38,059 bases of DNA. Origin: a virus. Location: positions 1-38,059 of IMG/VR virus record IMGVR_UViG_3300043449_000473; one strand, given 5' to 3'. Positions 1 through 7,239 of this stretch are shown here, piece by piece. The position numbers were made by a program, and so were the translations under genes. The first letter of the stretch is position 1; each line of letters starts with the position of its first letter. The notes beneath the pieces were generated by a model. That model was not told where the DNA came from. It saw nothing but the letters and a program-made list of their open reading frames with translations, and searched no databases.

Positions 1-27
1 GTTAATGCAACAATCTTTGGAACTTAA
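1..27 (+). CDS. 3' end of a fibre-tip domain gene (partial)
   Basis: The last eight codons and TAA stop of a gene whose body lies before the window. They are identical to the end of the fibre-tip gene at 36933-37313 and sit at the same distance from the following assembly gene. This is either the same gene seen again because the genome or contig is circular, or a second copy. Confidence 0.6.
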   Translation, partial: VNATIFGT

Positions 28-120
28 AGGACTTAAAATGACACAAGTAATCATATTTTCAAACTCTAATGGTGGTGTATCTACTTGCATCCCTACTGGC
101 GAAATCAGCATTGAAGCTGT
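1..120. repeat. 120-bp exact repeat of 37287-37406
   Basis: Bases 1-120 match 37287-37406 without a mismatch, covering the end of a fibre-tip gene and the first 28 codons of the assembly gene. The two copies then diverge abruptly: here an HNH gene follows, at the right end the intact assembly gene continues. An exact match beginning at base 1 fits a circular genome or assembly overlap joined at a locus with two population variants; a recent duplication is the alternative. Confidence 0.8.
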
Positions 121-127
121 GCTCTAA
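38..127 (+). pseudogene. Truncated fibre-assembly chaperone-like gene (29 codons)
   Basis: This reading frame starts exactly like the 133-aa gene at 37324 and matches it through codon 28. It then reads GTG CTC TAA, so it stops after 29 residues. The break is where the HNH endonuclease gene begins, three bases after the stop. It looks like the 5' remnant of an assembly gene cut by insertion of the endonuclease gene, or by recombination between paralogues. Its stop may still allow translational coupling to the HNH gene, which lacks a good ribosome binding site of its own. Confidence 0.75.
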
Positions 128-129
128 AA

Positions 130-633
130 ATGAAACCACTGCCATCATATTTAAGACTTCACGAAGTGTTTGAATACAAAGACGGTTCGCTTTTTTGGAA
201 AGTGAAGCCACACCCCATGGCAAACAGAATTAAAATTGGTGATATTGCAGACAATAAAAAAACACTAAATTACAGAACTGTGTTTCTTGACCAACAATCT
301 TACTTGCTGCATAGAATTGTGTATAAGATGTTTAATGGTGAATGTAATGGCGTAATTGACCATATTGATGGAAACCCAGCAAACAACCGTATTGAAAATT
401 TACGATTAGCAACTATGGAACAAAACCAAAGAAATGCAAAATTGAGAAAAGATAATACATCTGGAATTAAAGGCGTTTCTTTTGATAAATCTAAAAATTT
501 ATGGCGTGTTCGTTTGCAGATAAATAAAAAATGTAAAATATTTGGCGACTTTGAAGATTTAGAGCTTGCCCAATTAGTTGCTGTTGAAGCTAGAAATAAA
601 TATCACGGCAGCTTTGCCAATCATGGACTTTAA
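130..633 (+). CDS. HNH homing endonuclease with AP2 DNA-binding domain
   Basis: A 167-aa free-standing homing endonuclease. Residues about 59-95 carry the HNH_3 core: His61, then Asp77-His78 and the Asn pair at 85-86 in the segment reading IDHIDGNPANNRIENLRL. Residues about 108-160 resemble the AP2-type module (GIKGVSFDKSKNLWRVRL) often fused to phage HNH enzymes. Such proteins nick or cut phage DNA at an unoccupied allele and spread by repair copying. The gene lies between a 29-codon stub and a full paralogue of the same fibre-assembly gene, and is richer in A+T than its neighbours, both consistent with mobility. No clear Shine-Dalgarno precedes it. Family assignment is confident; the cleavage site is inferred. 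Confidence 0.9.
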   Translation: MKPLPSYLRLHEVFEYKDGSLFWKVKPHPMANRIKIGDIADNKKTLNYRTVFLDQQSYLLHRIVYKMFNGECNGVIDHIDGNPANNRIENLRLATMEQNQRNAKLRKDNTSGIKGVSFDKSKNLWRVRLQINKKCKIFGDFEDLELAQLVAVEARNKYHGSFANHGL

Positions 634-643
634 GGAGATTTAA

Positions 644-1045
644 ATGACCCAATGTATCGTATTTTCTAATGACGCTGGCGGTGTTAGCGTATGTATTCCT
701 ACTGGTGAATTGTCTATTGAGGCGGTTCAAGCTAAAGACTGCCCTAAAGGTGCAATCATTGTAGATTCTTCAGCACTTCCAACCGCTAATGACTTCTACG
801 ATGCATGGGAACTAGCTGACGGAGTAGTAACTGTTAGCCTTCCCAAAGCCACAGAACTCACTAAGAAGCGTTTACGAGCAGAGCGTGAGCCTTTGTTAGC
901 TGCACAAGATGTAGCCTTCCAAAGAGCTTTAGAATCAGGTGCAGATACTACTGCTATCGTTGCTGAGAAACAGCGTTTACGTGATGTAACTAACTTTACT
1001 GCAACGACTTTAGAGCAATTGCGTAGCCTTAAAGCTGGAGTGTAA
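644..1045 (+). CDS. Tail fibre assembly chaperone-like protein, copy 2
   Basis: A 133-aa paralogue of the gene at 37324-37725, of equal length and clearly homologous throughout. The N-terminal 45 residues differ most; the C-terminal charged helix from about residue 72 is nearly the same in both. The overall pattern (short N-terminal sheet with VIFS/IVFS, then ELADGVVTV, then a long helix) resembles small phage fibre-assembly proteins, which help trimerise or mature fibres and are encoded next to them. A strong AAGGAG site precedes the ATG. Role is inferred from similarity and position between fibre genes. Confidence 0.6.
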   Translation: MTQCIVFSNDAGGVSVCIPTGELSIEAVQAKDCPKGAIIVDSSALPTANDFYDAWELADGVVTVSLPKATELTKKRLRAEREPLLAAQDVAFQRALESGADTTAIVAEKQRLRDVTNFTATTLEQLRSLKAGV

Positions 1046-1047
1046 TC

Positions 1048-1572
1048 ATGCCGTTAACTTTATCAGGCAGTTCAGGGGTTTTAGACAATAGCGGTGCGTT
1101 TATTGCTGGTACTGCCGTAGCTTCTACATCAGGTACAAGTATTGACTTTACTAGCATCCCTAGCTGGGTTAAGCGCATTACTGTTTGTTTTAGCGGAACA
1201 AGCGTAAGCGGTTCATCAATTCCACTTGTACAAATTGGTTCAGGAAGCCCAACCACTTCAGGATATTTAGGTTCTGCTGGCGGTAGTAACAGTGTAAGCG
1301 GTAACTCTGTCACAAACTTTACAACTGGATTTGGCGCTCTTGATACTGGTGGCTCTACTATTGTTTTACAAGGCGCAATGACAATTCGATTGATGAATTC
1401 ATCCACAAATTTATGGTGTGCTACAGGAACATTTGGCTCTCCAGTTACTACTACTGCATACTGGATGGGTGGAAATGTTGCATTATCAGGTGTTTTAGAC
1501 CGAGTTCGCATCACCACAGTAAATGGCACAGACACTTTTGACGCTGGTTCAATCAACATTCTTTACGAGTAA
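1048..1572 (+). CDS. Fibre-tip / receptor-binding candidate protein B2
   Basis: A 174-aa Ser/Thr/Gly-rich, predicted all-beta protein starting two bases after the preceding assembly gene. The N-terminal ~45 residues (GVLDNSGAFIAGTAVAST, then IPSWVKRITV) are shared with the partial protein at 37728, while the rest is largely different. A constant N terminus and a variable C terminus are expected of exchangeable receptor-binding or fibre-tip modules. No enzyme motif is visible. Its gene neighbourhood is entirely tail-fibre material. Function is inferred. Confidence 0.55.
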   Translation: MPLTLSGSSGVLDNSGAFIAGTAVASTSGTSIDFTSIPSWVKRITVCFSGTSVSGSSIPLVQIGSGSPTTSGYLGSAGGSNSVSGNSVTNFTTGFGALDTGGSTIVLQGAMTIRLMNSSTNLWCATGTFGSPVTTTAYWMGGNVALSGVLDRVRITTVNGTDTFDAGSINILYE

Positions 1573-1575
1573 ACC

Positions 1576-1746
1576 ATGAACAGAATAGAAATTGATGTGA
1601 TTACTGGTGAACGCAAAGTAGTTGAACTAACTGCCGAAGAAGTAACACAAGCACAAGCCCAGTACGCAGAATGGTTAGCTACTCAGCCAACTAAAGAAGA
1701 ACAAATTGCTAAGTTGCAAGAGCAGATTGATGCTTTGAAAGCGTGA
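1576..1746 (+). CDS. Small 56-aa protein with C-terminal coiled coil
   Basis: Not recognised as a named family. It begins three bases after the previous stop and ends one base before the next ATG. The sequence starts MNRIEIDVITGERKVVEL and ends in a charged, Gln/Glu/Lys-rich helix (EEQIAKLQEQIDALKA) typical of a short coiled coil. Similar tiny proteins commonly sit at the end of fibre modules in phages. Its size and tight packing between two credible genes support it as real. Confidence 0.6.
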   Translation: MNRIEIDVITGERKVVELTAEEVTQAQAQYAEWLATQPTKEEQIAKLQEQIDALKA

Positions 1747-1747
1747 T

Positions 1748-1954
1748 ATGACAGACCACTACGAACGCATAGCAGTTATCGAGACTAAGGTAGAAGACTT
1801 AGAAGATAACCATGCAGAGATGCTAAAGCTAATGCACGAGATTAAAGATGAGATGACTAGGTATAAAGGTTTCTTAGGTGGTGTTGCTTTTATTGCTAGT
1901 GGTATCGGTATCTTTATTACATTATTTAAAGACTGGATTATTAAACACCTATAG
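1748..1954 (+). CDS. XhlA-like membrane protein, possible lysis accessory
   Basis: 68 aa with a charged helical N terminus (about 1-40: [20 protein letters not shown]) followed by one hydrophobic segment at about 43-61 ([19 protein letters not shown]) and a short Lys-containing tail. This layout, an amphipathic coiled coil then a single membrane helix, is that of the XhlA/hemolysin-type proteins that act with holins in phage lysis. It starts one base after the upstream stop. The endolysin is far away at 11636, so a role in lysis is a family-based guess; another inner-membrane role is possible. Confidence 0.6.
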   Translation: MTDHYERIAVIETKVEDLEDNHAEMLKLMHEIKDEMTRYKGFLGGVAFIASGIGIFITLFKDWIIKHL

Positions 1955-1962
1955 GAGTTGCA

Positions 1963-2103
1963 ATGCCGTTATACAAAGGTAAATCAGAGAAAACAGTAAG
2001 TAAAAACATCTCTAAGATGGTTAAAGAAGGTAAACCTCAAAAACAAGCAGTAGCTATTGCTCTTGCATCTGCTGGTAAAACTAAGAAGAAAGCTAAGAAA
2101 TGA
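1963..2103 (+). CDS. Small basic protein, 46 aa (DUF6496-like)
   Basis: A Lys-rich 46-aa protein with the core [26 protein letters not shown] and a KKKAKK tail. Proteins with this pattern are widespread in phage genomes and match what I recall of DUF6496; the function is unknown and the net charge suggests nucleic-acid binding. An AGGAG site precedes ATG. Its TGA overlaps the next ATG as ATGA. Confidence 0.7.
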   Translation: MPLYKGKSEKTVSKNISKMVKEGKPQKQAVAIALASAGKTKKKAKK

Positions 2104-2249
2104 AACAAGGACTCTATGCCAACATCGCAGCCAAGAAAGCACGTATCAAGGCAGGCTCAGGTGAGAAGATGCGTAAGGTAGGCTCTAAAGGTGCTCCTAC
2201 CGCTAAAGACTTCAAAGACTCAGCTAAGACAGCAAAGAAGAAGAAATAA
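2100..2249 (+). CDS. Small basic protein, 49 aa
   Basis: A Lys/Ala/Gly-rich 49-aa protein ([20 protein letters not shown] at the start, a KTAKKKK tail). It begins in an ATGA overlap with the previous gene and ends in a TAATG overlap with the next, so the three basic proteins are translationally coupled. Similar proteins occur in the same trio in other phages. Virion DNA condensation or a DNA-associated role is possible but unproven. Confidence 0.7.
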   Translation: MKQGLYANIAAKKARIKAGSGEKMRKVGSKGAPTAKDFKDSAKTAKKKK

Positions 2250-2497
2250 TGCCTAAGAAAGCGTTTCAGAACCCTGAAGGTGGTCTTAACCAAAAAGGTA
2301 GAGATCACTATAATAAGACTACTGGATCTAAGCTAAAGCCACCAGTGTCTGCTAAAGAGGCTGCAAAGTCTCCTAAGTCTGCAGCACGTCGTAAAAGCTT
2401 CTGTGCTCGTATGAGTGGTGTAGCTGGTCCTATGAAGGATGAAAAGGGTAAACCTACCAGGAAAGCCTTAGCACTCAGGAAGTGGGATTGTAAGTAA
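2249..2497 (+). CDS. Small basic protein, 82 aa (DUF6321-like)
   Basis: 82 aa, Lys/Arg-rich, with features I associate with DUF6321-type phage proteins: FQNPEGGLNQKGRDHYNK near the start, VSAKEAAKSPKSAARRKSFC in the middle and GPMKDEKGKPTRKALALRKW near the end. Function is unknown. It closes the coupled trio of basic proteins; a strong promoter follows eight bases after its stop. Confidence 0.7.
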   Translation: MPKKAFQNPEGGLNQKGRDHYNKTTGSKLKPPVSAKEAAKSPKSAARRKSFCARMSGVAGPMKDEKGKPTRKALALRKWDCK

Positions 2498-2504
2498 TAA
2501 ATGC

Positions 2505-2533
2505 TTGACTTTTAAGCAAAAGTATGTTATAAT
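2505..2533 (+). promoter_or_regulatory. Sigma70 promoter for the tail/ejection operon
   Basis: TTGACT at 2505-2510, exactly 17 bases, then TATAAT at 2528-2533 with an upstream TG (extended -10, TGT-TATAAT). Predicted start near 2540, ahead of the AAGGA site and ATG at 2556. It shares most of its bases with the promoter at 32422, including the TTTxAGxAAA stretch after the -35 box. Confidence 0.85.
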
Positions 2534-2555
2534 ATATTGATATTCCAAGGACTAC

Positions 2556-3203
2556 ATGAACTATATTCAACTTGTCAATAGCGTGTTACGTAGGCTGAGA
2601 GAGACTGAGGTTTCTTCTGTAGCTGATAATGCCTATTCTAAGATGATCGGTGAATTTGTTAATGATGCTAAGCGTCAAACAGAAGATGCCTATCCTTGGA
2701 ATGCCTTATCTGACACCCTTACTGCAGTAACTGCTACAGATATCTTCAATTATGTACTTGTTGGTTCTGGACAACGATTCAGGGTTATCGATGTATTAAA
2801 CGATACCAGCAATGCTACAGTCTTAAATGCCCCTACTAAGTGGATGGATGAAAGATTCCTCCTTACTGGTACTCAGAAGGGTTCTCCTCGTTACTATAAC
2901 TTCAACGGCACTAACTCCAATGGAGATACTCAGGTAGACTTATACCCTATCCCTGATGGTGTGTATGATGTTCGCTTTAACGTAATCAAACCACAAGTAC
3001 CTTTAGCTACTGACTCTGATGTATTGCTAGTTCCTCATGAGCCTGTAGTATTTAATGCCGTTGCAAGGGCTTTAGCGGAGCGTGGTGAGGATGGAGGCAT
3101 TCAGTCAGGGGAGATGTATACTCTTTACACTCAGTCGCTTGGAGACGCTATAGCAATCGAAACTGGACGTTATATTGAAGAGCAGTCATGGGATTGGGTT
3201 TAA
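2556..3203 (+). CDS. Head-to-tail adaptor (T7 gp11 / P22 gp4 type)
   Basis: 215 aa. The N-terminal helices (MNYIQLVNSVLRRLRE, then AYSKMIGEFVNDAKRQTEDAY) followed by a beta-rich middle and a C-terminal helix are those of podovirus adaptor/gatekeeper proteins that dock below the portal ring. Length agrees with T7 gp11 (about 196 aa) and relatives. It is the first gene after a promoter and is followed with no gap by the tail nozzle gene, the usual order in podoviruses. Assignment rests on pattern and order. Confidence 0.75.
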   Translation: MNYIQLVNSVLRRLRETEVSSVADNAYSKMIGEFVNDAKRQTEDAYPWNALSDTLTAVTATDIFNYVLVGSGQRFRVIDVLNDTSNATVLNAPTKWMDERFLLTGTQKGSPRYYNFNGTNSNGDTQVDLYPIPDGVYDVRFNVIKPQVPLATDSDVLLVPHEPVVFNAVARALAERGEDGGIQSGEMYTLYTQSLGDAIAIETGRYIEEQSWDWV

Positions 3204-5027
3204 ATGGCTGAGCAACTAGTCACTGGCTCGATTGCAGCTCCTGGCTTTTCTGGGTTAAACACTCAGGATAGCTCTATTCAATTAGATAGTGGATTTGCAT
3301 TAGAAGCTTACAACTGTGTGATCGATAAGTATGGTCGTATCGGTGCTCGTAAGGGATGGACTAAGGTTAATCCTACAGCGTTAGCGTCTTCTGCCCCTAT
3401 CCGTACTGTATTTGAATTTGTTAAGTCAGACAATAATTTAACCTTTGCTGCAGGTGGTAATAAGATATATGGTACACACCCTGTAACAGGTGCTTATGTT
3501 GAGTATCCTGTAGGTGGTACTTTATTCCATGCAGCATCTGCAGTAAGTTATAGTCAGACAGGTACTACAGTTTCTGTAACATGTTCTAGTCATGGATATT
3601 CTACTGGTAATAGGGTCTACTTTGGACCTACTTCAGGTACTGCAGATGAAGGTATTTATACTGTTACAGTAACAAGTGGAAGTGCTTTTACTTTTACTTC
3701 TCCTTCTTCAGAGACTACTTCAGGTGCAGCAAACCTTATTAACATTATTAGTTATACTATTAGTGATGATAACTGGCAGTGCTTGAACATGCCTTTAGGT
3801 ACAGGTAACTCTGCTTCTGCTCATGCTATTTGGTTACAAGCTAATCAGCCTCCTTTAGTGATGCACAAGCTAGGTACTCCTCCGCATACACACGTAGATG
3901 GTTATGGCTTTCAAAGACTAGGAGATATAGCTACATTCTCTAATGGATATACTGTATCTGACTTCATGCCTTCCTGTGGTATCTATGCTTTTGGTAGACT
4001 TTGGGTAGCTAACGTATCTGCTAATGATACACAGACTGTATACTTCAGTGACTTACAAGATCCTTCTAACTGGACTACAGGTACTGCAGGTAAGCTAGAC
4101 ATTAGTGCTGTAATCCCTACTGGTGATCCGATTGTAGCATTAGCTCAGCATAATGGCTTCTTGATTATCTTCTGTAAGAAGCATATTGTCATCTACTCTG
4201 GTGCTGGTACTCCTAGTACTATTACATTATCTGATACTATTACTGGTGTTGGTTGTATTGCTCGTGACTCAGTTCAATCAGTAGCAGGTACAGATATTCT
4301 ATTCTTATCTGAGACTGGTGTTCAATCCTTACAGAGACTAGTACAAGAGAAGTCATTACCTTTCAGAGATGTATCTAAGAATGTACGTGATGAACTAATC
4401 ACTTTAGTTAATAGTGAGACACTAGCTAACATTAAAGCTGTCTACTATCCTACTGATGCTTTCTATTTATTGTCTCTTCCTGGCACAGGGTTTGCTTATT
4501 GCTTCGATACTCGTGGAGTATTACAGAATGGTGCAGCAAGAACTACTATCTGGAAACAAATAGCTCCTACTGCATTCTGCATGACTTCTAACAGAGAACT
4601 ATATACAGGTCAAAAAGGATACATCGGTAAGTATGATGGGTATCAAGATAATACTTCTACATATCGTATGTCTTACTTTACTAACTACTTTGACTTTGGA
4701 TCTGCTACAACTAACAAGATCCTTAAGCGTATTAATGTAACTGCTATTGGTGGTTCTGCTCAGCCTATCGCTATTAAGTGGGGTTATGATTATACTCGTA
4801 ACTACTTCTCTCGTGGTATTGTACTACAGAGAGTAGAAGTATACGAATATGGTACAGCAGAATACAACAGAGCTACTTACACTAACGGTATTGCATTAGA
4901 TATTGCAAACATTCCAGCTTCAGGTTCAGGTACAGTACTGCAGTTAGGCTTTGAATCTGACATTAACGGTACTCCTTTATCCATTCAAAAGATTGACTTC
5001 TTCCTTAAACAAGGTAAAACATTATGA
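3204..5027 (+). CDS. Tail nozzle / tail tubular protein B-like
   Basis: 607 aa, predicted mostly beta. It opens with APGFSGLNTQDSSIQLDSGF and then NCVIDKYGRIGARKGW, an N-terminal signature recurring in podovirus nozzle proteins (T7 gp12 / P22 gp10 role) that form the lower tail tube. T7 gp12 is longer (about 794 aa); this size is common among relatives from other podoviruses. ATG follows the adaptor stop directly, and its stop overlaps the next ATG (ATGA). Confidence 0.75.
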   Translation: MAEQLVTGSIAAPGFSGLNTQDSSIQLDSGFALEAYNCVIDKYGRIGARKGWTKVNPTALASSAPIRTVFEFVKSDNNLTFAAGGNKIYGTHPVTGAYVEYPVGGTLFHAASAVSYSQTGTTVSVTCSSHGYSTGNRVYFGPTSGTADEGIYTVTVTSGSAFTFTSPSSETTSGAANLINIISYTISDDNWQCLNMPLGTGNSASAHAIWLQANQPPLVMHKLGTPPHTHVDGYGFQRLGDIATFSNGYTVSDFMPSCGIYAFGRLWVANVSANDTQTVYFSDLQDPSNWTTGTAGKLDISAVIPTGDPIVALAQHNGFLIIFCKKHIVIYSGAGTPSTITLSDTITGVGCIARDSVQSVAGTDILFLSETGVQSLQRLVQEKSLPFRDVSKNVRDELITLVNSETLANIKAVYYPTDAFYLLSLPGTGFAYCFDTRGVLQNGAARTTIWKQIAPTAFCMTSNRELYTGQKGYIGKYDGYQDNTSTYRMSYFTNYFDFGSATTNKILKRINVTAIGGSAQPIAIKWGYDYTRNYFSRGIVLQRVEVYEYGTAEYNRATYTNGIALDIANIPASGSGTVLQLGFESDINGTPLSIQKIDFFLKQGKTL

Positions 5028-5842
5028 GTTCATATACCAAGGCAACGAACTTTGCCACTAAAGATACACTACCTACAGGCGATGCAAACAAGATCGTCAA
5101 GGGTACAGAGATAGATAATGAGTTTAACGCTATCTCAGGTGCTATTAGTTCCAAAGCAGACATTGCATCTCCTACATTTACAGGTACTCCTGCAGCCCCT
5201 ACTGCAACTACTGGTTCTAATACTACTCAGTTAGCTAATACAGCATATGTTAAGCAAGAGATTACTGCTCTAGGCACTATTGGTACTATGGCTGCTCAAA
5301 ATAAAACTGCAGTAGACATTACTGGTGGAACTATCGTAGGTATTACTGACTTAGCTGTGGCTGATGGTGGTACTGGTGCTTCTTCTATTACTGCTAATAG
5401 TGTTGTTCTTGGTAACGGTGCTTCAGCTTTGAACGGTAACTTAGTAGCTCCTGGTACTAATGGTAATGTCCTTAAGTCTAATGGAAGTACATGGATTTCT
5501 GCAGCACCTGCTTCTTTATCGTCTTCTACTGGCAGTCTTAGTAATGGAAGTACATTTAATATCACTACAGGTAGTTCTGGTGTTGCTTTGATTACTGTTG
5601 AATTTCTAACATTGGCTCAAGTAGGTAACTTTGGTGGCGCTACTGGATACCTTGATATTGGCGGAGGTAATGTAGCTTCTAAATATACACAGACAATTGA
5701 ATATAGTAATCGTAACTCAGGATGTGGAGGAACAATACTCTATCGTTATACAGGTTCTGCTAATACAACAGTAACAGGAACATTTAGCTGGAGTGGTTCA
5801 GGTTCACTACACAGTGCTTCTTATATGGTTATTGGTATTTAA
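5024..5842 (+). CDS. Tail fibre protein with Phage_fiber_2-type repeat
   Basis: 272 aa. The N-terminal ~40 residues (GDANKIVKGTEIDNEFNAI) recur as a virion-attachment segment in phage fibres. Residues about 48-78 hold the SPTFTGTPAAPTATTGSNTT plus TQLANTAYV motif of the phage fibre repeat family, and residues about 118-160 hold the GGTGASS and NVLKSNGSTW segments of fibre shafts. The C-terminal ~100 residues are a beta-rich probable tip. It overlaps the nozzle gene by four bases. Confidence 0.8.
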   Translation: MSSYTKATNFATKDTLPTGDANKIVKGTEIDNEFNAISGAISSKADIASPTFTGTPAAPTATTGSNTTQLANTAYVKQEITALGTIGTMAAQNKTAVDITGGTIVGITDLAVADGGTGASSITANSVVLGNGASALNGNLVAPGTNGNVLKSNGSTWISAAPASLSSSTGSLSNGSTFNITTGSSGVALITVEFLTLAQVGNFGGATGYLDIGGGNVASKYTQTIEYSNRNSGCGGTILYRYTGSANTTVTGTFSWSGSGSLHSASYMVIGI

Positions 5843-5881
5843 TGATAAGATCTCACGACCAGAAGTACCAACTAAACCTTA

Positions 5882-6169
5882 ATGATTAAAGTACCAGTAG
5901 TCAACAGACAAGACTACACAATGTACTTAGAGTTATATGAAGGTATGTTGTGGTTTCACTCTGATGTACATAAGTGGACACAAGAAGTTAAGAAGAAGTA
6001 CCTAGAAGATTTAGATTTACTGCAGTACATAGTATCAGTACCTTTAGTAGCGTTAGTAGCAATAGACAATACTAAGCTTGCTAAGTTTGGTAAGGTTACA
6101 GGATGGAATAAGTTTAACAAAGTTACGTTTAATAATATAGAATACGATGTATTCACTAGGAGCAAATAA
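5882..6169 (+). CDS. T7 gp13-like small protein (possible GNAT remnant)
   Basis: 95 aa. The pattern MLWFHSDVHKW, a basic helix, then LVALVAIDNTKLAKFGKVTG and a final VTFNNIEYDVFTR resembles the layout of T7 gp13, where a WFVTSD strand, a long helix and a WVGNTSHIRFLKTIG segment lead to a last FxLFT strand. Position also matches: after the nozzle and before the first internal virion protein. gp13 is needed for proper T7 virion assembly. The acetyl-CoA-binding motif of active GNAT enzymes is not evident. Assignment combines weak similarity and gene order; confirm with a profile search. TAATG overlap with the next gene. Confidence 0.55.
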   Translation: MIKVPVVNRQDYTMYLELYEGMLWFHSDVHKWTQEVKKKYLEDLDLLQYIVSVPLVALVAIDNTKLAKFGKVTGWNKFNKVTFNNIEYDVFTRSK

Positions 6170-7227
6170 TGGGAAGTATTGTTAGTGCAATAGCAGATCC
6201 GTTCACAGGGGCGAGTAGTACTAAAGCAGCAGGTGCTGAAGCAGCAGCTAAGCAAGCTCAAGCAGCAAGAGACTCATCCGCAGCAGCAGCGTTTAGACCT
6301 GTAGGAATGACTACTGCTTTTGGTTCATCTCAGTTTACTCGTGAGATTGATCCAGCTACTGGCATGCCTTATGTGTCTAGTGCAGGATATACTGCTGCTC
6401 CTGAGTTAGCTGCTCTACAAAAGAGTTTAATGTCTCAGTATGGTGGTGGTTTTACATCTGCTGAACAACAAGCTCAACAACTACAAGCATTAGGTCCTGC
6501 TGCTCAGCAACTATTCCAATCAGGTCAAGGTTACTTAGCTACTTCTCCTGAGCAAGCTCGTGCAGATTACATGCGTACACAGCAAGCTGCTTTAGCTCCT
6601 GGACAAGAACAACAACTTGCTAATATTCGTAATCAGCTATTTCAGACTGGTCGCTCTGGTTTAGCTACTGGAGGGACTACTGCAGGCGGTATGCAGTCTT
6701 CTAATCCTGAACTACAAGCTTACTACAACTCATTAGCTCAGCAGAATTTACAGTTATCTGCAGGTGCTGAACAAGCTGCTCAACAGCGTCAAGCCTTTGG
6801 TGCTGGTTTGTTTGGTACTGGTGCTCAGTTACTTGGTACACAATCTGCTACTACTGCTCAGGCATATTCTCCATTACAAACTATTCTTGGTTTGTCTAGT
6901 AATACAGAACAACTAGCTCAACAACCATATCAACTAGGTTTACAACTAGGTCAGGCTCAACAGCCAGGACAGACTGCTGGTGCTCAAATGTATCAAGGCG
7001 GTATGAACCAATCTGCTCAGACTCAGTATGGTGCTACACAGGCTGCTAATGCAGCTAATGCTGGCTTCTTTAGTGGTCTAATAGGTGCTGCTGGAATGGC
7101 AGGTGCTGGTGGTGCATTCAGTGGTGCGGGAGCTGGAGGTTTCTCTACTAATGGTATGAGTCAGTTACAACCAGGCGGTGCTTTTAGTGCAGGATCTGGT
7201 GGTTTTGGTAACTTTAGACTCAACTGA
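6169..7227 (+). CDS. Ejection protein A (T7 gp14-like internal virion protein)
   Basis: 352 aa, extremely rich in Gln, Ala and Gly, with a Gln-rich central region of helices (QQAQQLQALGPAAQQLFQSG; AAQQRQAFGAGLFGTGAQLL) and a Gly/Ala-rich hydrophobic C terminus (GFFSGLIGAAGMAGAGGAF) that could insert in a membrane. This composition and the place directly after the gp13-like gene match the first of three internal virion proteins, which leave the capsid first and form an outer-membrane pore in T7. T7 gp14 is shorter (about 196 aa). Confidence 0.7.
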   Translation: MGSIVSAIADPFTGASSTKAAGAEAAAKQAQAARDSSAAAAFRPVGMTTAFGSSQFTREIDPATGMPYVSSAGYTAAPELAALQKSLMSQYGGGFTSAEQQAQQLQALGPAAQQLFQSGQGYLATSPEQARADYMRTQQAALAPGQEQQLANIRNQLFQTGRSGLATGGTTAGGMQSSNPELQAYYNSLAQQNLQLSAGAEQAAQQRQAFGAGLFGTGAQLLGTQSATTAQAYSPLQTILGLSSNTEQLAQQPYQLGLQLGQAQQPGQTAGAQMYQGGMNQSAQTQYGATQAANAANAGFFSGLIGAAGMAGAGGAFSGAGAGGFSTNGMSQLQPGGAFSAGSGGFGNFRLN

Positions 7228-7239
7228 TAAGGAATAGAT

